Counted from the first letter of the stretch, positions 11,484 to 23,066 are shown. The stretch is 64,000 bases of DNA from Anisus vortex (GCA_949126835.1 OX421496.1:16014844-16078843); one strand, 5' to 3'. Numbers and translations are program-made. The notes: generated from the letters alone by a model not told the origin.

Positions 11484-12382
11484 TAGGGATGTTAAAACCG
11501 GTTGTTTTCCAAAACCGGTTTTCGGTTCTATAAAACCGGTTTAAAACCGGATTTCGATTCTCCCCCCCCCCCCCGAGCAATATTACAAGTTACAGGCCGG
11601 AAAAGCCAAAATTTGCGTACTTTTGTAGGTGTAGACTATTTGAAAAATAGTTCAAACTTAATTAGTATTTGCAGGGCATTCAAGGGGTAGATTTGTGTGA
11701 ATACAATATGATTTTGTACTCTTTACCATAAAATTCTTTACAACTAAAAAAATCTGGTCTAAAACCGTTAATAGCTTTCAATTTTTCAATAGTGATAATC
11801 AAATTGCCGATTATCGTTGACCATATATTAAATATTAAGAAGCATTTGAAGAGGCATTTATGGTAGCTTGTAAAATAATGTATTGAAAGGTTTCGCGTAG
11901 CACAAATCAAAAGAATGTGTATTTAATCATGCCGTTAATAACAAAGCACAGACGCGGTGTCTAGCCGAATAGTTCAGGGTCACAGGGAAGGACAAGTTTG
12001 CGACTCCATTGCGTATATCAAAGAGCAGCGGACATCTAAAAGATGAGCCGACAAGTAAAAAGATTCATGTTAATTGTAACTGTAACTTAACAATTGGTTT
12101 GATGTTGTTTTTATCGCAAGCCATAGTTGGCATTGGGAAACACAAGAAACACAATATCTAAGACTAAATAGTGTTAGCAAGGCATTTCAGGAATTGTTTT
12201 GTGCGAATCCAACTTTATTTATTAAAAATATTTCCATTAGAACAAAAAAAAAGGTCTTCTACTTGAAGTAATGATTACCTTCCAACTGCCAACCAACAAA
12301 CCGAAATCCGATTTTGAATATAAAACCGGTTTTCGGATTCAAAACCGGAATCCGGTATTCCGGTTTTCGTTTAACATCCCTA
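11484..12382. mobile_element. hAT-type element with perfect 8-bp target duplication
   Basis: The ends are TAGGGATGTTAAAACCGG and the inverted CGTTTAACATCCCTA. Both flanks are CCCCAAAT (11476-11483 and 12383-12390), identical over 8 bp. Subterminal regions are crowded with AAAACCGG/CCGGTTTT repeats in both orientations (11497-11550 and 12322-12368), likely transposase-binding subterminal repeats. The 899-bp interior has no recognisable transposase. Confidence 0.85.
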
Positions 12383-12390
12383 CCCCAAAT

Positions 12391-12727
12391 TACACAAAGT
12401 GTTTTGTGTTTTGTAGTATTTATACTATGCATATTATCTAAGCGTTTCTGGCCAAGTAAGTTAGCGACGAAGCCACAATTATTAAATATTTTCGTTTATT
12501 ATAAAATGAGTGGCATTAGGGTAAATGACGATACTAGTGACTATATTTCACCGGGGGTGGGTGGTAAGGGAGAGGCGGGATGAAAATAAATTAGAGAAGT
12601 TCAGAGTTCAGAGCAGAAGCGAAGGCGGGAAGAGAGGGGTAGGGGATAAAACAATAAAACGACAGATGACATTTTATTGAAATTTTGTGAACGAAATATT
12701 TGCCACGCATTAATATATTTCATAAAC
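12391..12727. other. Intergenic DNA
   Basis: Short unique stretch with a G-rich patch at 12551-12580. No gene is recognised. Confidence 0.45.
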
Positions 12728-13190
12728 CAAAGACTATAATAAGATGGACTGCTTGCTCTATCTTGAGCTTAAGTGTTGTTAACTGCTAAATGTAGTTGAT
12801 GTTTTCCGAACTTTCGATTTTAATCTTAATTTTCCATTGAGAAAATCATAGCGAATTACTAAACCGGAAGTCTAGAGCAGGGGTCGGCAACCTTTTGATA
12901 ACAGTGTGCCAAAGTATGATTTCTAATTCATTCAGCGTGCCAACAGCCTAGCCTAGAAGTCATTCTCCTTTAGCACTCAATTTTTGTGTGGAAGCGACTC
13001 GAATTGCCTTTTTGTGAGTCTTACGCGTGCCAATGAAAAAGGCTCTGCGTGCCAAGTCTGGCACGCGTGGTGTAGGTTGCCGACCGCTGATCTAGAGGAC
13101 ATAGTGCGATCGGAAATTCCGAAACAGAGCTTTTAAGTTATCAAATAGCAGAAATATCAAAACAAGCGGTGCATCTTATTATAAACTTTG
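12728..13190. mobile_element. MITE family B copy 1, interrupted by a hAT MITE
   Basis: The ends read CAAAGACTATAATAAGATGG and (inverted) CATCTTATTATAAACTTTG, about 26 bp of imperfect terminal inverted repeat. The subterminal GACTGCTTGCTC and AACAAGCGGT are also inverted partners. The same structure recurs at 35957-36277. A hAT-type element is inserted at 12878-13089. The superfamily is not determined. Confidence 0.7.
12878..13089. mobile_element. 212-bp hAT-type MITE nested in MITE B
   Basis: It begins CAGGGGTCGGCAACCTTTTG and ends GGTTGCCGACCGCTG. The flanks are GTCTAGAG (12870-12877) and ATCTAGAG (13090-13097), matching at 7 of 8 positions. Interior sequence (GCGTGCCAAGTCTGGCACGC) is shared with copies at 905-1098 and 20196-20250. 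Confidence 0.85.
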
Positions 13191-13826
13191 CATGAACGTT
13201 ATGTGGTTAGAGAGGGATAGCGATAAAAAAATGTTTATGTTTTTTACAAATATAAACATTTCTGGTGTACGTGGGCTAGTAATGTAGAAACAAGCTTTAA
13301 ATATTTATGTTTAGTTTTAATAATATATATTTTTTTATAATAATAATATTTGTATAGCACTGCCAACAAACATAATGTAAGCTCAGAGCGCATTTAACAT
13401 AGGCTACAACTAAGAAACAGATATAATCTCTAGGCTAAGAAATAGAAAACTAATTGATGATTTAAAACTTTACAAACATAATAAATATGACAAATTAAAT
13501 AAATGAAGCAGTAATCGACCTAAAATATAAGTAGCCTAAGGCCTAAGACAGTAGGGGTCTAAAGCAGGTTATCCATGGTAAATATTGAAATAATGAGTTT
13601 TTAAGTTGTTTTTGAAAATAACTGTAATATAAGCTTTTCGCTTTTGCTAAGTTTGGGTTCTGTCCATGACTGCAGGAATAAGAAAAGTTGGCCATTGCCG
13701 TTTAAAATATTGGGTCTATATACATCTATTTTGTGTCAAGGGAATGAATCTTTTGTGAACTCAGTTTTGTCACACAAATTTCACTTTGTCCATTATTGTA
13801 AGCGATTCGCTTGACATGTTTCCAAA
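13191..13826. other. Intergenic DNA with a possible LINE/SINE tail
   Basis: ATAATAATATTTGTATAGCAC at about 13338-13360 resembles, on the minus strand, the GCGCTATACAA-TTATTATT 3' tail of the L2-type LINE at 32.9 kb, so a short 3' fragment may lie here. Otherwise nothing is recognised. Confidence 0.35.
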
Positions 13827-14312
13827 TCTATAGATATATAAAAAGATCGTGTTTGTGTCCCCACGGATCCCCATTGGTCAATATGAAAACACGTGAGTTT
13901 GTGTCACTGACCTATTTAAGCCTAGGCCTAATAATTTTTCACATCGCACATGTTTCTTCGCTAGCTCAGTGGTTAACCTAGCGGACTGCTATGCGGGCGA
14001 CCCGGGTTCGATTCCCCAATCAGACTATTGGCCTACTTTTTTTTTCTACAATTTTTTGTTCAAACTTTTAAAAACAAAAGACATTGTAAATCTACGGGCA
14101 ATTTAGATTTTTGTTAAATAAAAATACTTGCCTACTTTTTTACCCGATTACAATATTTATTTTAAGTTACTTTTCTAAAAGTCTTCAGTAAAAAAAAAAA
14201 AATTTTAATATTAAATTTTTTGCTTTCTTTTAATTGTAGTTTATAAAATGTTTATCTGCACCTTATACAGTCCTTTTTTTTTCACCCGGGCAACGCCGAG
14301 TAATGTGCTTGT
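13827..14312. mobile_element. Helitron-like non-autonomous element (candidate)
   Basis: It starts TCTATAGATATATAAAAAG, the TC start with an AT-rich run common in animal Helitrons. Near the other end CCCGGGCAACGCCGAG (14286-14301) resembles the CCCGG-GCAACG-CCGGG hairpin that precedes Helitron 3' ends, followed by CTTGT where CTRRT is expected. The hairpin has one mismatch and the terminal motif is off by one base, so this is a degenerate copy or a look-alike. It contains the tRNA-like block at 13964-14030. Confidence 0.45.
13964..14030 (+). repeat. tRNA-like block (pseudo-tRNA or SINE head)
   Basis: It has an A-box-like TAGCTCAGTGGTTAA and a B-box GGTTCGATTCC separated as in a tRNA. The sequence after the B-box (CCCAATCAGAC) has no complement upstream of the A-box, so no acceptor stem forms. 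It is therefore a tRNA-derived sequence and not a functional tRNA gene. Confidence 0.6.
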
Positions 14313-15400
14313 ATGCAATAATATGATCGAAAGTAGATCTTTTACCTCTTTTTAAATTATATTTCTATCTATCTATCGGTCGGTCTGTCTTTCTGTTTGT
14401 CTGTCTGTCTGTCTGTATAATCTATATATCTATCATATAAATGAAATGTAAAGAATGTGTACGTAAAAAAAGTTTTAACAATTTCCACAATTAAATCCAG
14501 CATTCACAATAAGAGATTTAATATTGACCTTATGTCTAGAAGTAACACATAGGCCTAGTCTAGCTAGCAACTTCACTCTGTCTGCAAATTCAAATAAATT
14601 ATTTTATTATTATTATTATATTTTATAAATTATTATTTATAACACCAAGTATAATAGCAGCATGTTGGCTAAGAAAACTTAGTGATATTGCAAGCACTCT
14701 CTCCCAGGCGATTGTATGGGTGTACGCTGTAGGAAGGGGATTAGTATAGAGTTAAAAGATGTATTAGCTCCATAGCGATGTTTTTTTTTAATGATCAATT
14801 CTGTATTATACATAACTATTGATAGATCCACTACGAGTGCACACAAAAAAAGGATGGTTAATATCTTACAAAGGTGGCACGCAGAAAGCAACACAGTGGG
14901 CCGGAAACAAAAAAATAAGGTTTAAAATTAATCATATAGTTTATGTATAAAATTATTGTTTAAAAAAGAAGCGATCAACAATAAATTATCAAACTTTCCT
15001 GGGTTTAAAAACAAACAAAAACTAGTAATATGTATTCAATACAATGTATTGTATTCCACACAATACCATTGCTTTCAATAAACGTGCATTCAAAAGCCTA
15101 CCCATTGCAATCAATACTATTATTGAAGGAATGATTACATAAAAACATAGTATATATAAAGAAATCAAAAGAAACAAAAATGGAAATCGTTGCCCAAGGC
15201 CCAAGAAGTAGGCGATACTGGCTTAGCTGTCGTGGCGTCCAGATGTCGGGTCCGCCAAGTCCATTGGACTTCAGACAAGACTTTGCTTTCTAAATCGACC
15301 GCTGATGGAATACAATTAGACGTCGGCTGACCACTCTATGTGGGCTGAGCAACAATTCTACACAGCTGTTAACGTCAATCTTATCCAAACAAACAGGCCG
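14313..15400. other. Intergenic DNA with short tetranucleotide repeats
   Basis: It holds CTAT/CTGT tetranucleotide runs at 14366-14415 and AT-rich filler. No gene is recognised; the frames at 14679-14894 and 15022-15204 (minus) look random. Confidence 0.45.
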
Positions 15401-15403
15401 TGA

Positions 15404-15723
15404 CAAAATAATGAACAGGGATCCTCAACAGGAGAATGTAAAATAATGAACAGGGATCCTCAACGGGGAGAATGTAAACTAATAAACAGGATCCTCAACG
15501 GGGAGAATGTCAAATAATGAACAGGGATCCTCAACGGGGAGAATGTAAAATAATAAACAGGATCCTCAACGGGGAGAATGTAAAATAATTAACAGGATCC
15601 TCAACGGGGAGAATGTCAAATAATGAACAGGGATCCTCAGTGGGGAGAATGTATAATAATGAACAGGGATCCTCAGCGGGGAGAATGTAAAATAATGAAC
15701 AGGGATCCTCAGCGGGGAGAGTG
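15404..15723. repeat. 36-bp tandem array (about 9 copies)
   Basis: A unit of 35-36 bp built on AACAGGGATCCTCAACGGGG plus AGAATGTAAAATAATG repeats about nine times. Variation is confined to single bases (AACAGG or AACAGGG, CAACGG or CAGCGG). On the minus strand it translates as a 12-residue repeat around LPAEDPCSLFYI, which is a by-product of the array and not evidence of a gene. Confidence 0.9.
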
Positions 15724-16684
15724 AGGAAGGGGAGGTGAAATGAAGATTTTATTTGATGGTTGGACTTTGTTGAACTCATCTGACCATGCCAACCGTTACT
15801 TTAAGAAAAATGGATCAATTTTAAAGTTTTAAATTAAATGTAACCTATGTTTTAATAAAAAAAAAAAAGGAAACTTCATAAATATGAACGCAAAGAAAAG
15901 GGGTTTATTATTTCCCTTTAATTAAATACAATTTTAGAATTTTAATTTTAGTGATGCCAAACAAGTTTTATTGAGTAATATTATAACGTTTTGTATTAAT
16001 TATTATTTCTTTTTAAAAATCCAGTATTATGGTATTCATTTCAAGGTGTAATTAGAGGTATACAATTATTTTACCTTAAACAGTTGTATATAAACTTTCC
16101 TTGCATGGTTTATGACGATAAAATTAGTTTTATTTTAAAAAATTTAAAATTAGAACAATTACATAATATAATGCTAGTATACAAGCAGATTATATTTATT
16201 AAAATAATAAAACAAGTAATTTTGTTCTAGAAATATATCTGGTCACTTCTAACAGGTCAATATATGAGACTTCTTTGTATGCTCTAAAACAGCTTTTATT
16301 TGTGATAAAATATCTTCATAATTTAAAGTTGAACCAAAAGCTGAAAGTTGTGCGACAATGCCTAGCAATTGAGAATATTAGATGAGATTCCTGAGCAGCA
16401 TCCTTCCAAATTTTTCAGCAAATTGTCCCATTTTAATTCCACTGTTTTAATGCTTTATTTGAAAACGATTTGTTTCATTCAGGAACATTAGCTTCAACAA
16501 CCAATCTTCATCATTTCAAAATATATAGCTCTTTTTTCCATAAAAAAATATCATAATTGTTTTCAGACGAGATATAATTTTATTCAAGACGTTTTATCGT
16601 CTAAACCAGTAAACACTGTGTGCAAAAGCCTTTTTTCCACATTCAATATAAAGTTCTTGTAGAAGAGAAGTTTGTCTTTTATAA
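15724..16684. other. AT-rich intergenic DNA
   Basis: Very AT-rich with no repeats recognised beyond A- and T-runs, and no credible frame. Confidence 0.5.
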
Positions 16685-16817
16685 GTTTTACAGACGTCCC
16701 TTCTGGAAAGAAGATTATTACGTTCACTAGGCCCAAAACTGCTGCAGGGCGGCAGGGATAAAGCCCTCGACGTGTCGGTTGACAGTTCGGTGAACTAACC
16801 GCAGGACCAGCCGGCCT
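16685..16817 (-). repeat. tRNA-derived SINE, family B
   Basis: On the minus strand it runs from GGCCGGCTGGTCCTGCGGTT (A-box region) through AGTTCACCGAACTGTCAACC to the shared 3' end TTCTTTCCAGAAGGGACGTC. The B-box region is mutated. Compare copies at 20.6, 22.9, 58.3 and 60.5 kb. Confidence 0.8.
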
Positions 16818-16832
16818 CACTAAAACCTGTTA

Positions 16833-16834
16833 AT

Positions 16835-16875
<41 letters not shown>

Positions 16876-16944
16876 CAGACATAAAGACAGATAAACTGAC
16901 AGACAGAAGGATAGATAGACAGACAGAGATAGATAGATAGATAA

Positions 16945-17015
<71 letters not shown>

Positions 17016-17026
17016 GATAGATAGAG
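16833..17026. repeat. GATA tetranucleotide microsatellite
   Basis: GATA (TAGA) units run for about 190 bp with GACA interruptions near 16875-16925. It abuts the SINE at 16685-16817. The two overlapping long minus-strand frames here are only translations of the repeat (LSIY). Confidence 0.95.
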
Positions 17027-18430
17027 GTAGTAAAGCATTGTCACATTTTCGAAATACAAGTAGCCTCAAACCTTTTTAATCAAGTATACTATTCAAAACT
17101 TACGATTGATCAATGGTAAATCAATCTTGTTTCCCTTTTATTAATAAATAGACTATTAGATACCGGGTAGTTAATTTTTACTTCCTATCGTACACTGAAG
17201 AAGGCAACACGTTCAGTAAACAAAAAATAATAATTACACAGCTCTCTGGACACTCAGATTATATTGCCGTTAGCCGCGCCTTTTCGTAAGCATCACTGTA
17301 ACGATAAGATAAAAACAAGATTTTCTGCTATGGGTGAGGGTGAGGGGCGTGTGCCGCTATATTTTAACACGAAAAAAAGGGGAAATGAAAGGAAAAAGAA
17401 AGGGGGAATAGAGCCACATCAAAGTGTGTCCAAACATCTGGGCTTGGCAATAAGGAAGGGAATGCGTGGGCAGTAAGTGGGCTAACCGATAAAACTAATA
17501 GAGTTATATGTGATTAAAAAGATCGAAGAAATAAAGCTGAAAACATCATTGAACATTTTGTAGACCACTCACTAGATCTACTTATCCTTAGAAAATGTAT
17601 CAAAGGTTTTATTTTAATTTCATGTGTGTTGCTGCCCTTGTTTAAGTAAACAAATTAGTTCTTCGTGGGCGTGCAAAGAATGTGGCATTTTCGTGGGGTG
17701 AAAATGTTTGCAAGGGAAAAGACATGGGAACTAAACAGGGCTAGATTAAGACCCTTGAATATGTAAAAGATTTGTGTGATCCCTTCCGTTTGTAGATCTT
17801 TAAGTAATTTAAAATTGTCATCAATAAACATATTTTTTTTATATTTTTGGGGGTGGGGGAAGGGGATATTTTTCGGAAAACAACATAACTGCTTAGTAAA
17901 GTTCATAGTCTGGAATCATTCGGAAAATTAAGTTCTCATAATTTATTTAATATTGGTGTTATGTTTTTGTTTTTGCTGAAAGACGGAATTTATGTAATCA
18001 AATCAAATTTCCATTTATTTGGATCAATAAAGCAATCTTATCTTATCTTATGTGGATATGGTGGTTTTGCTGCACCGTTTGCAGTACCGGGTAGCCAATT
18101 GATGCATATGGACCATGGACCGTGGTAAAGTCTAGCTATTGACAAGTTTCTTCCTTTGGATGCCCTTTCGACGTGCTTGTATTGATTCTTGGTTGTCCGG
18201 CCTTAAGCAGGTATATAGGCCCCTTACAGATTGTTGTTTTTTTAAGGGCTTTTGTGTAGGAGATGCAAAACTGGGCCTAATTTATTATTAGGACTATATA
18301 GTTATATTTAAAAAAAAAAACACTGGGAGTGACCAGAGCCAACACAAGCCTATGTAGCGCCCCAAGGCAAAAGTTTCAGCGACGCCCCCCTTACCCATAG
18401 TAACTGCTTCGTTTGGTGGGTGAGTATTAA
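17027..18430. other. Intergenic DNA; possible LINE tail near 18.05 kb
   Basis: No gene is recognised. ATCAATAAAGCAATCTTATC with repeated TTATC at 18023-18050 resembles the short-repeat 3' tail of a LINE. The frame at 17264-17476 is Lys/Gly-rich low complexity. Confidence 0.4.
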
Positions 18431-18435
18431 GATGA

Positions 18436-18640
18436 ATGGATGACTCTGTGGGTGGATGGTTGGGTGGATGGTTGGATGGATGGTTGGTTGGATGGTTGGG
18501 TGGTTGGTTGGGTGGATGGTTGGATGGATGGTTGGGTGGTTGGTTGGATGGTTGGGTGGTTGGTTGGGTGGATGGTTGGATTGATGGTTGGGTGGTTGGT
18601 TGGATGGATGGTTGGGTGGTTGAAGGGATAGGTTTTGGGG
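18436..18640. repeat. TGGATGGTTGGG-type minisatellite
   Basis: GGTTGGATGGATGGTTGGTT-like units of 4-12 bp repeat for about 200 bp with weaker GGAT-rich traces to about 18775. The Trp/Gly-rich frames in two registers are products of the repeat. Confidence 0.9.
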
Positions 18641-18775
18641 TGGATGGGTGGATTATTTATTGGATGAATTGAAATGCGAATGTACGGACCTAAGCATGGA
18701 CGAGCGGAAGTGTGTGTGGATGATGTGATAATGGATGGAGGATTGTTTGGATGGATAATTGGATGGATGACTAGC

Positions 18776-20195
18776 TATGTGGATAACAGGGCGAATAAGG
18801 AAGAGGATTATAAGTTGAATGTCTTGATTGAAATACAAAATAAAGCAATAGCTTGGACAAGGGAGATAAATCCAATTTTTTATCACGACTGGAAAAACAG
18901 CGATTGCTTCCCTTTTCACTAATCAGTATAGTAAAAAGATTGTCATCGAGCTGACTTTAAAATGTTTGTGTTCGGTTCGATAACCATTAAAGTTCGGGTT
19001 GGATTCGGTAACCACTTAGGGTCGATGGCATTCACTAAATATCTCACCCTAATGTTGATTGGGTTTATATATACAATTAAAAGCTATATACTAAAAAAAT
19101 GTTCTTTATGTTTCTAATTACACTCGGATTTGAAATAGAGATGGGAAAAGAACCGAACTCGAACTGAACAAACTGCACTAGAACCCAACCAAACGAAATT
19201 CAAAAAGAACCTATCGTAAAGTTATAAGAACTAAAACTATTTTTAACTTGCTTCTACATTACTAGCCCACAAAATCCAGAAATAATTATATTTGTTGTTT
19301 TAAAATCCAATTAAAAACAATATAATTTTTTTTATCATCATCTCTATTATAACACTGAAACATGTTTGTAATAGATAATAGATTAGTGCGTGTAACTAAG
19401 AACAAAAAAGTTTGCTCCATTAAACGTCACCGATTAACCCAAAGCCTGGTTGACCCCCCCCCCCCCCGTTCTGCTTGATATTTTCTAACTTACTGTCAAT
19501 TAAAAGCAATTGTTCATTTTAAATAACCATTAGATAGATTTATATACCCCCCCCCCCCCACACACACCTTTTTTTTAGAATATATTTTATTCATTTTACC
19601 ATTATATGGTACAAAATCGCAGTGCCTCTTGCTCCCGAAAACGTAGGACATAATAGTGGAAGGCGGGATTACTATGAAAATCTGAGTTATCCGTATATTA
19701 CGTACGCGTTGAGGCGGAAAGGGTCTGTTAAATATCGGAAACATACAAATATTGTCCTAGAAAGAAAAAAACCGCCCGATGCCATTGTTGTTTGGGTAAC
19801 TAAATATCCCTTTGATTTGGTGAAAAAAAAATACCATCATTCATTTAGATCTATGCTCAACAATATAATAATCTGATATCAAAATAGTTTAAAAACTATA
19901 TTTAAAAATAATTTTAAAATAATAATAACGCATAACTTAGTAAACTTGATCAATGCGAACTAGTACCATTGCTGGAACTCGTTAAGAGCTTAAGGTAACA
20001 AAAAATATGGAAAATTCTCTATAAAAAGATGGACATTATATTGTGTAAAATTTCATTATACTATACGTTTAAGAAGGTAATAAAATACAGTCTATGTACT
20101 AGGATCCCACAATAAATAATTATTTTCTTAGAATACTTAAGTTAATTTAAGTAACAATAGTACGTCTCTGTTGTTGATCTTCTTTCCTGGTGCTA
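18776..20195. other. Intergenic DNA
   Basis: No gene is recognised. It holds C-runs at 19455-19467 and 19547-19559. A frame at 19622-19876 (plus) has some charged composition but no motif and overlaps an equally open minus-strand frame. Confidence 0.4.
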
Positions 20196-20250
20196 TTGAA
20201 AATCGCTCTGCGTGCCAAATCTGGCAGGCATGCAGTAGGTTACCGATGAG
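20196..20250. mobile_element. Fragment of the small hAT MITE family
   Basis: GCTCTGCGTGCCAAATCTGGC followed by AGTAGGTTACCGA matches the right end of the element at 12878-13089. The left end is missing. Confidence 0.6.
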
Positions 20251-20576
20251 AACATTTACGATTAAATTCAAATAAATTGTACTAAATATAAGTATAAGAG
20301 CCCCCATCCCCCATTTTCAAACAATAGTGTTAATTTAAAACGCATTTGAATATTCGCAGTTGTATAAATAGCGCTAAAATAAAGTTTGTAATTTGTATTC
20401 AAATATATTTTGTGTGTGGGACAGTTGATAAATAAATTATGAACTGATATTAAAATGGGTGAAACAGAACATGGTTACATTACACAACATGAATGAAATC
20501 TTTCCTTATACCTAGACACACTGCTAAACATCTATAGGCTATGCCTATAAACCTATGTGGGTAGTATCCAAAAAGT
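20251..20576. other. AT-rich intergenic DNA
   Basis: Nothing is recognised in this stretch. Confidence 0.5.
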
Positions 20577-20735
20577 GAAGCCGGCTGGTCCAGCGGTTAG
20601 TTCACCGGACTGTCAACCAAAAACCAACTGACACGTGGCGGGTTCTATCCCTGCCACCGACGGATCCCTGTCGCCCTGCAGGACTTTTGGGCCTAGTGGA
20701 CGTAATAATCTTCTATCTAGAAGGAACGTCTGTTA
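20577..20735 (+). repeat. tRNA-derived SINE, family B (most complete plus copy)
   Basis: It begins GCCGGCTGGTCCAGCGGTTA (A-box region), has GCGGGTTCTATCCCTGCCAC (B-box, one change from GGTTCAATCC) and ends TCTATCTAGAAGGAACGTCT. It is about 155 bp. The head is tRNA-like; the tail carries the conserved GGGCCTAGTGGACGTAATAA block. Confidence 0.85.
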
Positions 20736-20884
20736 ACACAATGTCGACACAATGGACATGGTCCTTATGAAAGTTTCACAAACTCAAATACTCAAATTAA
20801 GTTAGCCATCAACAGTAGGTTACTTTTTCGGTGTCCTTACTCCCTCCTCTTTTTTGTACCCAATATAAAAATAAAAAAGAGTGC

Positions 20885-21200
20885 AGTGGTCCTTCCTAGG
20901 ACACATGCCGCCAACAAGGGTCATCCACGCATCTCTATCCTGTGCCAGTCTTTCTAGCTTCCCCCAAGTAAGGCCAAATTCCCAGAGTATCTGCTTCCAC
21001 CTCTCTACGCTAGGTATTCATCGGTCGGCCTCTTTTCCGTTTTCTCTGAGGGTTCCAGTTCAGGGCCTGCCTAATTGTGCAGGAAGTAGGTTTTTTAGTA
21101 TGACCGATCCATCGCCATCATCTCTGGAGGATCTCTTGTTCTACTGGCTTCTGCTTTGTCCACTGCCATTGTTTCAGGTTGCTGATCGAACAGAGTTTTA
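20885..21200 (-). pseudogene. LINE ORF2 C-terminal fragment
   Basis: The minus strand encodes, across frame shifts, [26 protein letters not shown] and LTWGKLERLAQDRDAWMTL, ending GGMCPRKDHCT. This is the characteristic C-terminal region after the reverse transcriptase of many invertebrate non-LTR elements (RWRWIGH-type, RGRP, AQDRDAWR). A frameshift separates the RGRP block from the LTWG block. It is a 5'-truncated dead copy; the plus-strand frame over the same bases is a shadow. Confidence 0.75.
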
Positions 21201-21204
21201 GCCT

Positions 21205-22267
21205 TAGAAATATAAAAAAAAAACATTGGGCCTAAAATAACGATTGATTTAATACTTTATTATTTATTATGATTGTGTTTTTTTTAAAGTAAAACCTATT
21301 ATAAATATAGTATAGTTGTTTTAATGATTAACCCTAACATAATGTAACATTTGTATAGTAGTTAGTCTGTATCAGTGGAACTAATCTATACCCTATATGT
21401 AGGCATAGGCTATGGCTTTGGCTACGTTGCTTAGTCAAAGTATCGTTTCAAAATGGTAATATATATATTATTCTATATTTCTAATCCTTTTGAATTCTTT
21501 TTTTTTTCTATCACGCGGTTTAAAATTCCTTATTTAAGTAGGGCCTAACTATATTAGATCTAGATCTTCACTTTTAGTGACTGTGAATAATCATTGCGTA
21601 TTCTGCTCCGTATCTATACTGTGGAACTTACACCATAGACATAACTGACATAGGTTGGTCCTCTTCACTTAATAACTTTATCTTCCTTCAAGACTACCCC
21701 TTTATGTGCCATTCGTTTCATAGTATGCAAAAATGTAGCTTTGGAACATTAACTATAATAAGCACTATAAACTCAATAACCCACATCTGCTGTAGATGGT
21801 TTCTAGCTCTCGTACCCAGGAAGAAAGTGGTGGGTTTTGTTTTTGCTTGAATTATGAATACTTAAACAATGTTTAAGATGGCGGCCAATTCATTAAGGTT
21901 TCGTAACATAACTTTGCAATATTTCCCTTTATGATCTGAAAGACTACCACACAAAATTACATTAGTATTTAAGTTGGTCGTATTTAAAGAGAGAAAGTGT
22001 ATGCTGGAAAGTAGATATTATGCCTTTTTTATAAAGATATAAAAATCGCTATTAGTCGGGTCTCCTTAACACAAAGTCATCATGATAAGAATGAGACCGT
22101 TACTGCAAGTAAATACGCCTATAAATAAATTCTTTGCAAGGGTCTAGAGTTTAGTTGGGGATCCATACTAATATGATATTTCACAGAAACAATTTTGTTT
22201 CATTTAGATCTAGTAGTAAAGCTTTTAATCATACCACTACCTTCAATTAACATTTTTAATTAAAACA
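21205..22267. other. Intergenic DNA with a YY1-like motif
   Basis: AAGATGGCGGC at 21875-21885 is a perfect match to the YY1-type core often seen near transcription starts, but no exon follows convincingly. Nothing else is recognised. Confidence 0.4.
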
Positions 22268-22430
22268 GTAGAAACTCTATGTTTGCCATTTTTTAACGTT
22301 GCCATTTTTTTTACCGTTGCGTGAGTGACGGAGTTTTTGCCATTTTACCATTGTCATATTTACCGTTGTCATTTTACCATTGCCATATTTTCCTTTGCCA
22401 TTATGCCGTGGCCATTTTTACCGAGCACCA
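22268..22430. repeat. Degenerate TTGCCATTTTACCG array
   Basis: Irregular repeats of TTGCCATTTTACCG (TTGTCATATTTACC, TTGCCATATTTTCC and similar) spaced about 15-20 bp apart. The same motif type recurs at 26425-26750. Confidence 0.6.
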
Positions 22431-22944
22431 CGTGTTCATCCTCACATATTGGTTAGGGTCACAAAATTTAAATCTCGATTGTGTGGAGCGGGCTATGGTG
22501 AACTATTGATTTTAAACAGACGCTGGTCATGCCCCCCCCCCTCCTATCCCATATGTTTTGCTTGCTGTGCTGTAACGGTCTAACAAAGCCGCAGGTGTCG
22601 TTAATTGTCCCTTTCCTGGTAGCCTAAGCCTACTAGGCCTACTGATCGACCTATGATAAACATAATATTTCAGCCCTCTTTAAAACTACAATATGTCTAT
22701 GTGCTCACTAAAATGTAGGATTTTGTCATCATTGCAAGAGTTACCGTTTGAGCCTACTGTGTAAGACCAGTAGTGCACTTTAAAAAAAAATATTTTGCAA
22801 TAAGCCTAGATTATTAGGCAAAGCATTCACAGCTATAATATGGCCTTTAATAGGCTTAATCTACAAACTGATTTTAATTATATTTGTAAATTAACCATGA
22901 ATCCATTTTAAAAGAGATCTAGGCTATTACGAATCAAAATGATA
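22431..22944. other. Intergenic DNA
   Basis: It holds a C-run near 22531-22540 and otherwise nothing recognisable. Confidence 0.45.
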
Positions 22945-23066
22945 AGTTTACAGACGTTCCTTCCAGATAGAAGATTATTATGTCCACTAGGCCCAAAACT
23001 CCTGAAGGGCTAGAATCACGGAGTTGTGTTGACAGTCCGGTGAACTATCCACAGGTCGTATGCCGC
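22945..23066 (-). repeat. SINE family B, truncated and diverged
   Basis: GTTTACAGACGTTCCTTCCA, then CACTAGGCCCAAAACTCCTG, then TTGACAGTCCGGTGAACTA match the family read in reverse. The B-box region is deleted. Confidence 0.75.

Noticed and set aside
13964..14030. Functional tRNA gene
   Set aside because: A and B boxes are present but the acceptor stem cannot pair, so it is called tRNA-derived.
15404..15723. CRISPR-like array
   Set aside because: Units are directly adjacent without unique spacers; this is a eukaryotic minisatellite.
15531..15779. Minus-strand ORF with LPAEDPCSLFYI repeats
   Set aside because: A by-product of the 36-bp tandem array, with no start context or family.
16820..17069. 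Two 79-codon minus-strand ORFs rich in LSIYLSIY
   Set aside because: Pure translation of the GATA microsatellite.
18436..18672. Trp/Gly-rich ORFs on the plus strand
   Set aside because: Translation of a TGGATGG minisatellite in two registers.
20881..21201. Plus-strand 106-codon ORF
   Set aside because: The minus strand carries a clear LINE C-terminus, so the plus frame is a shadow.
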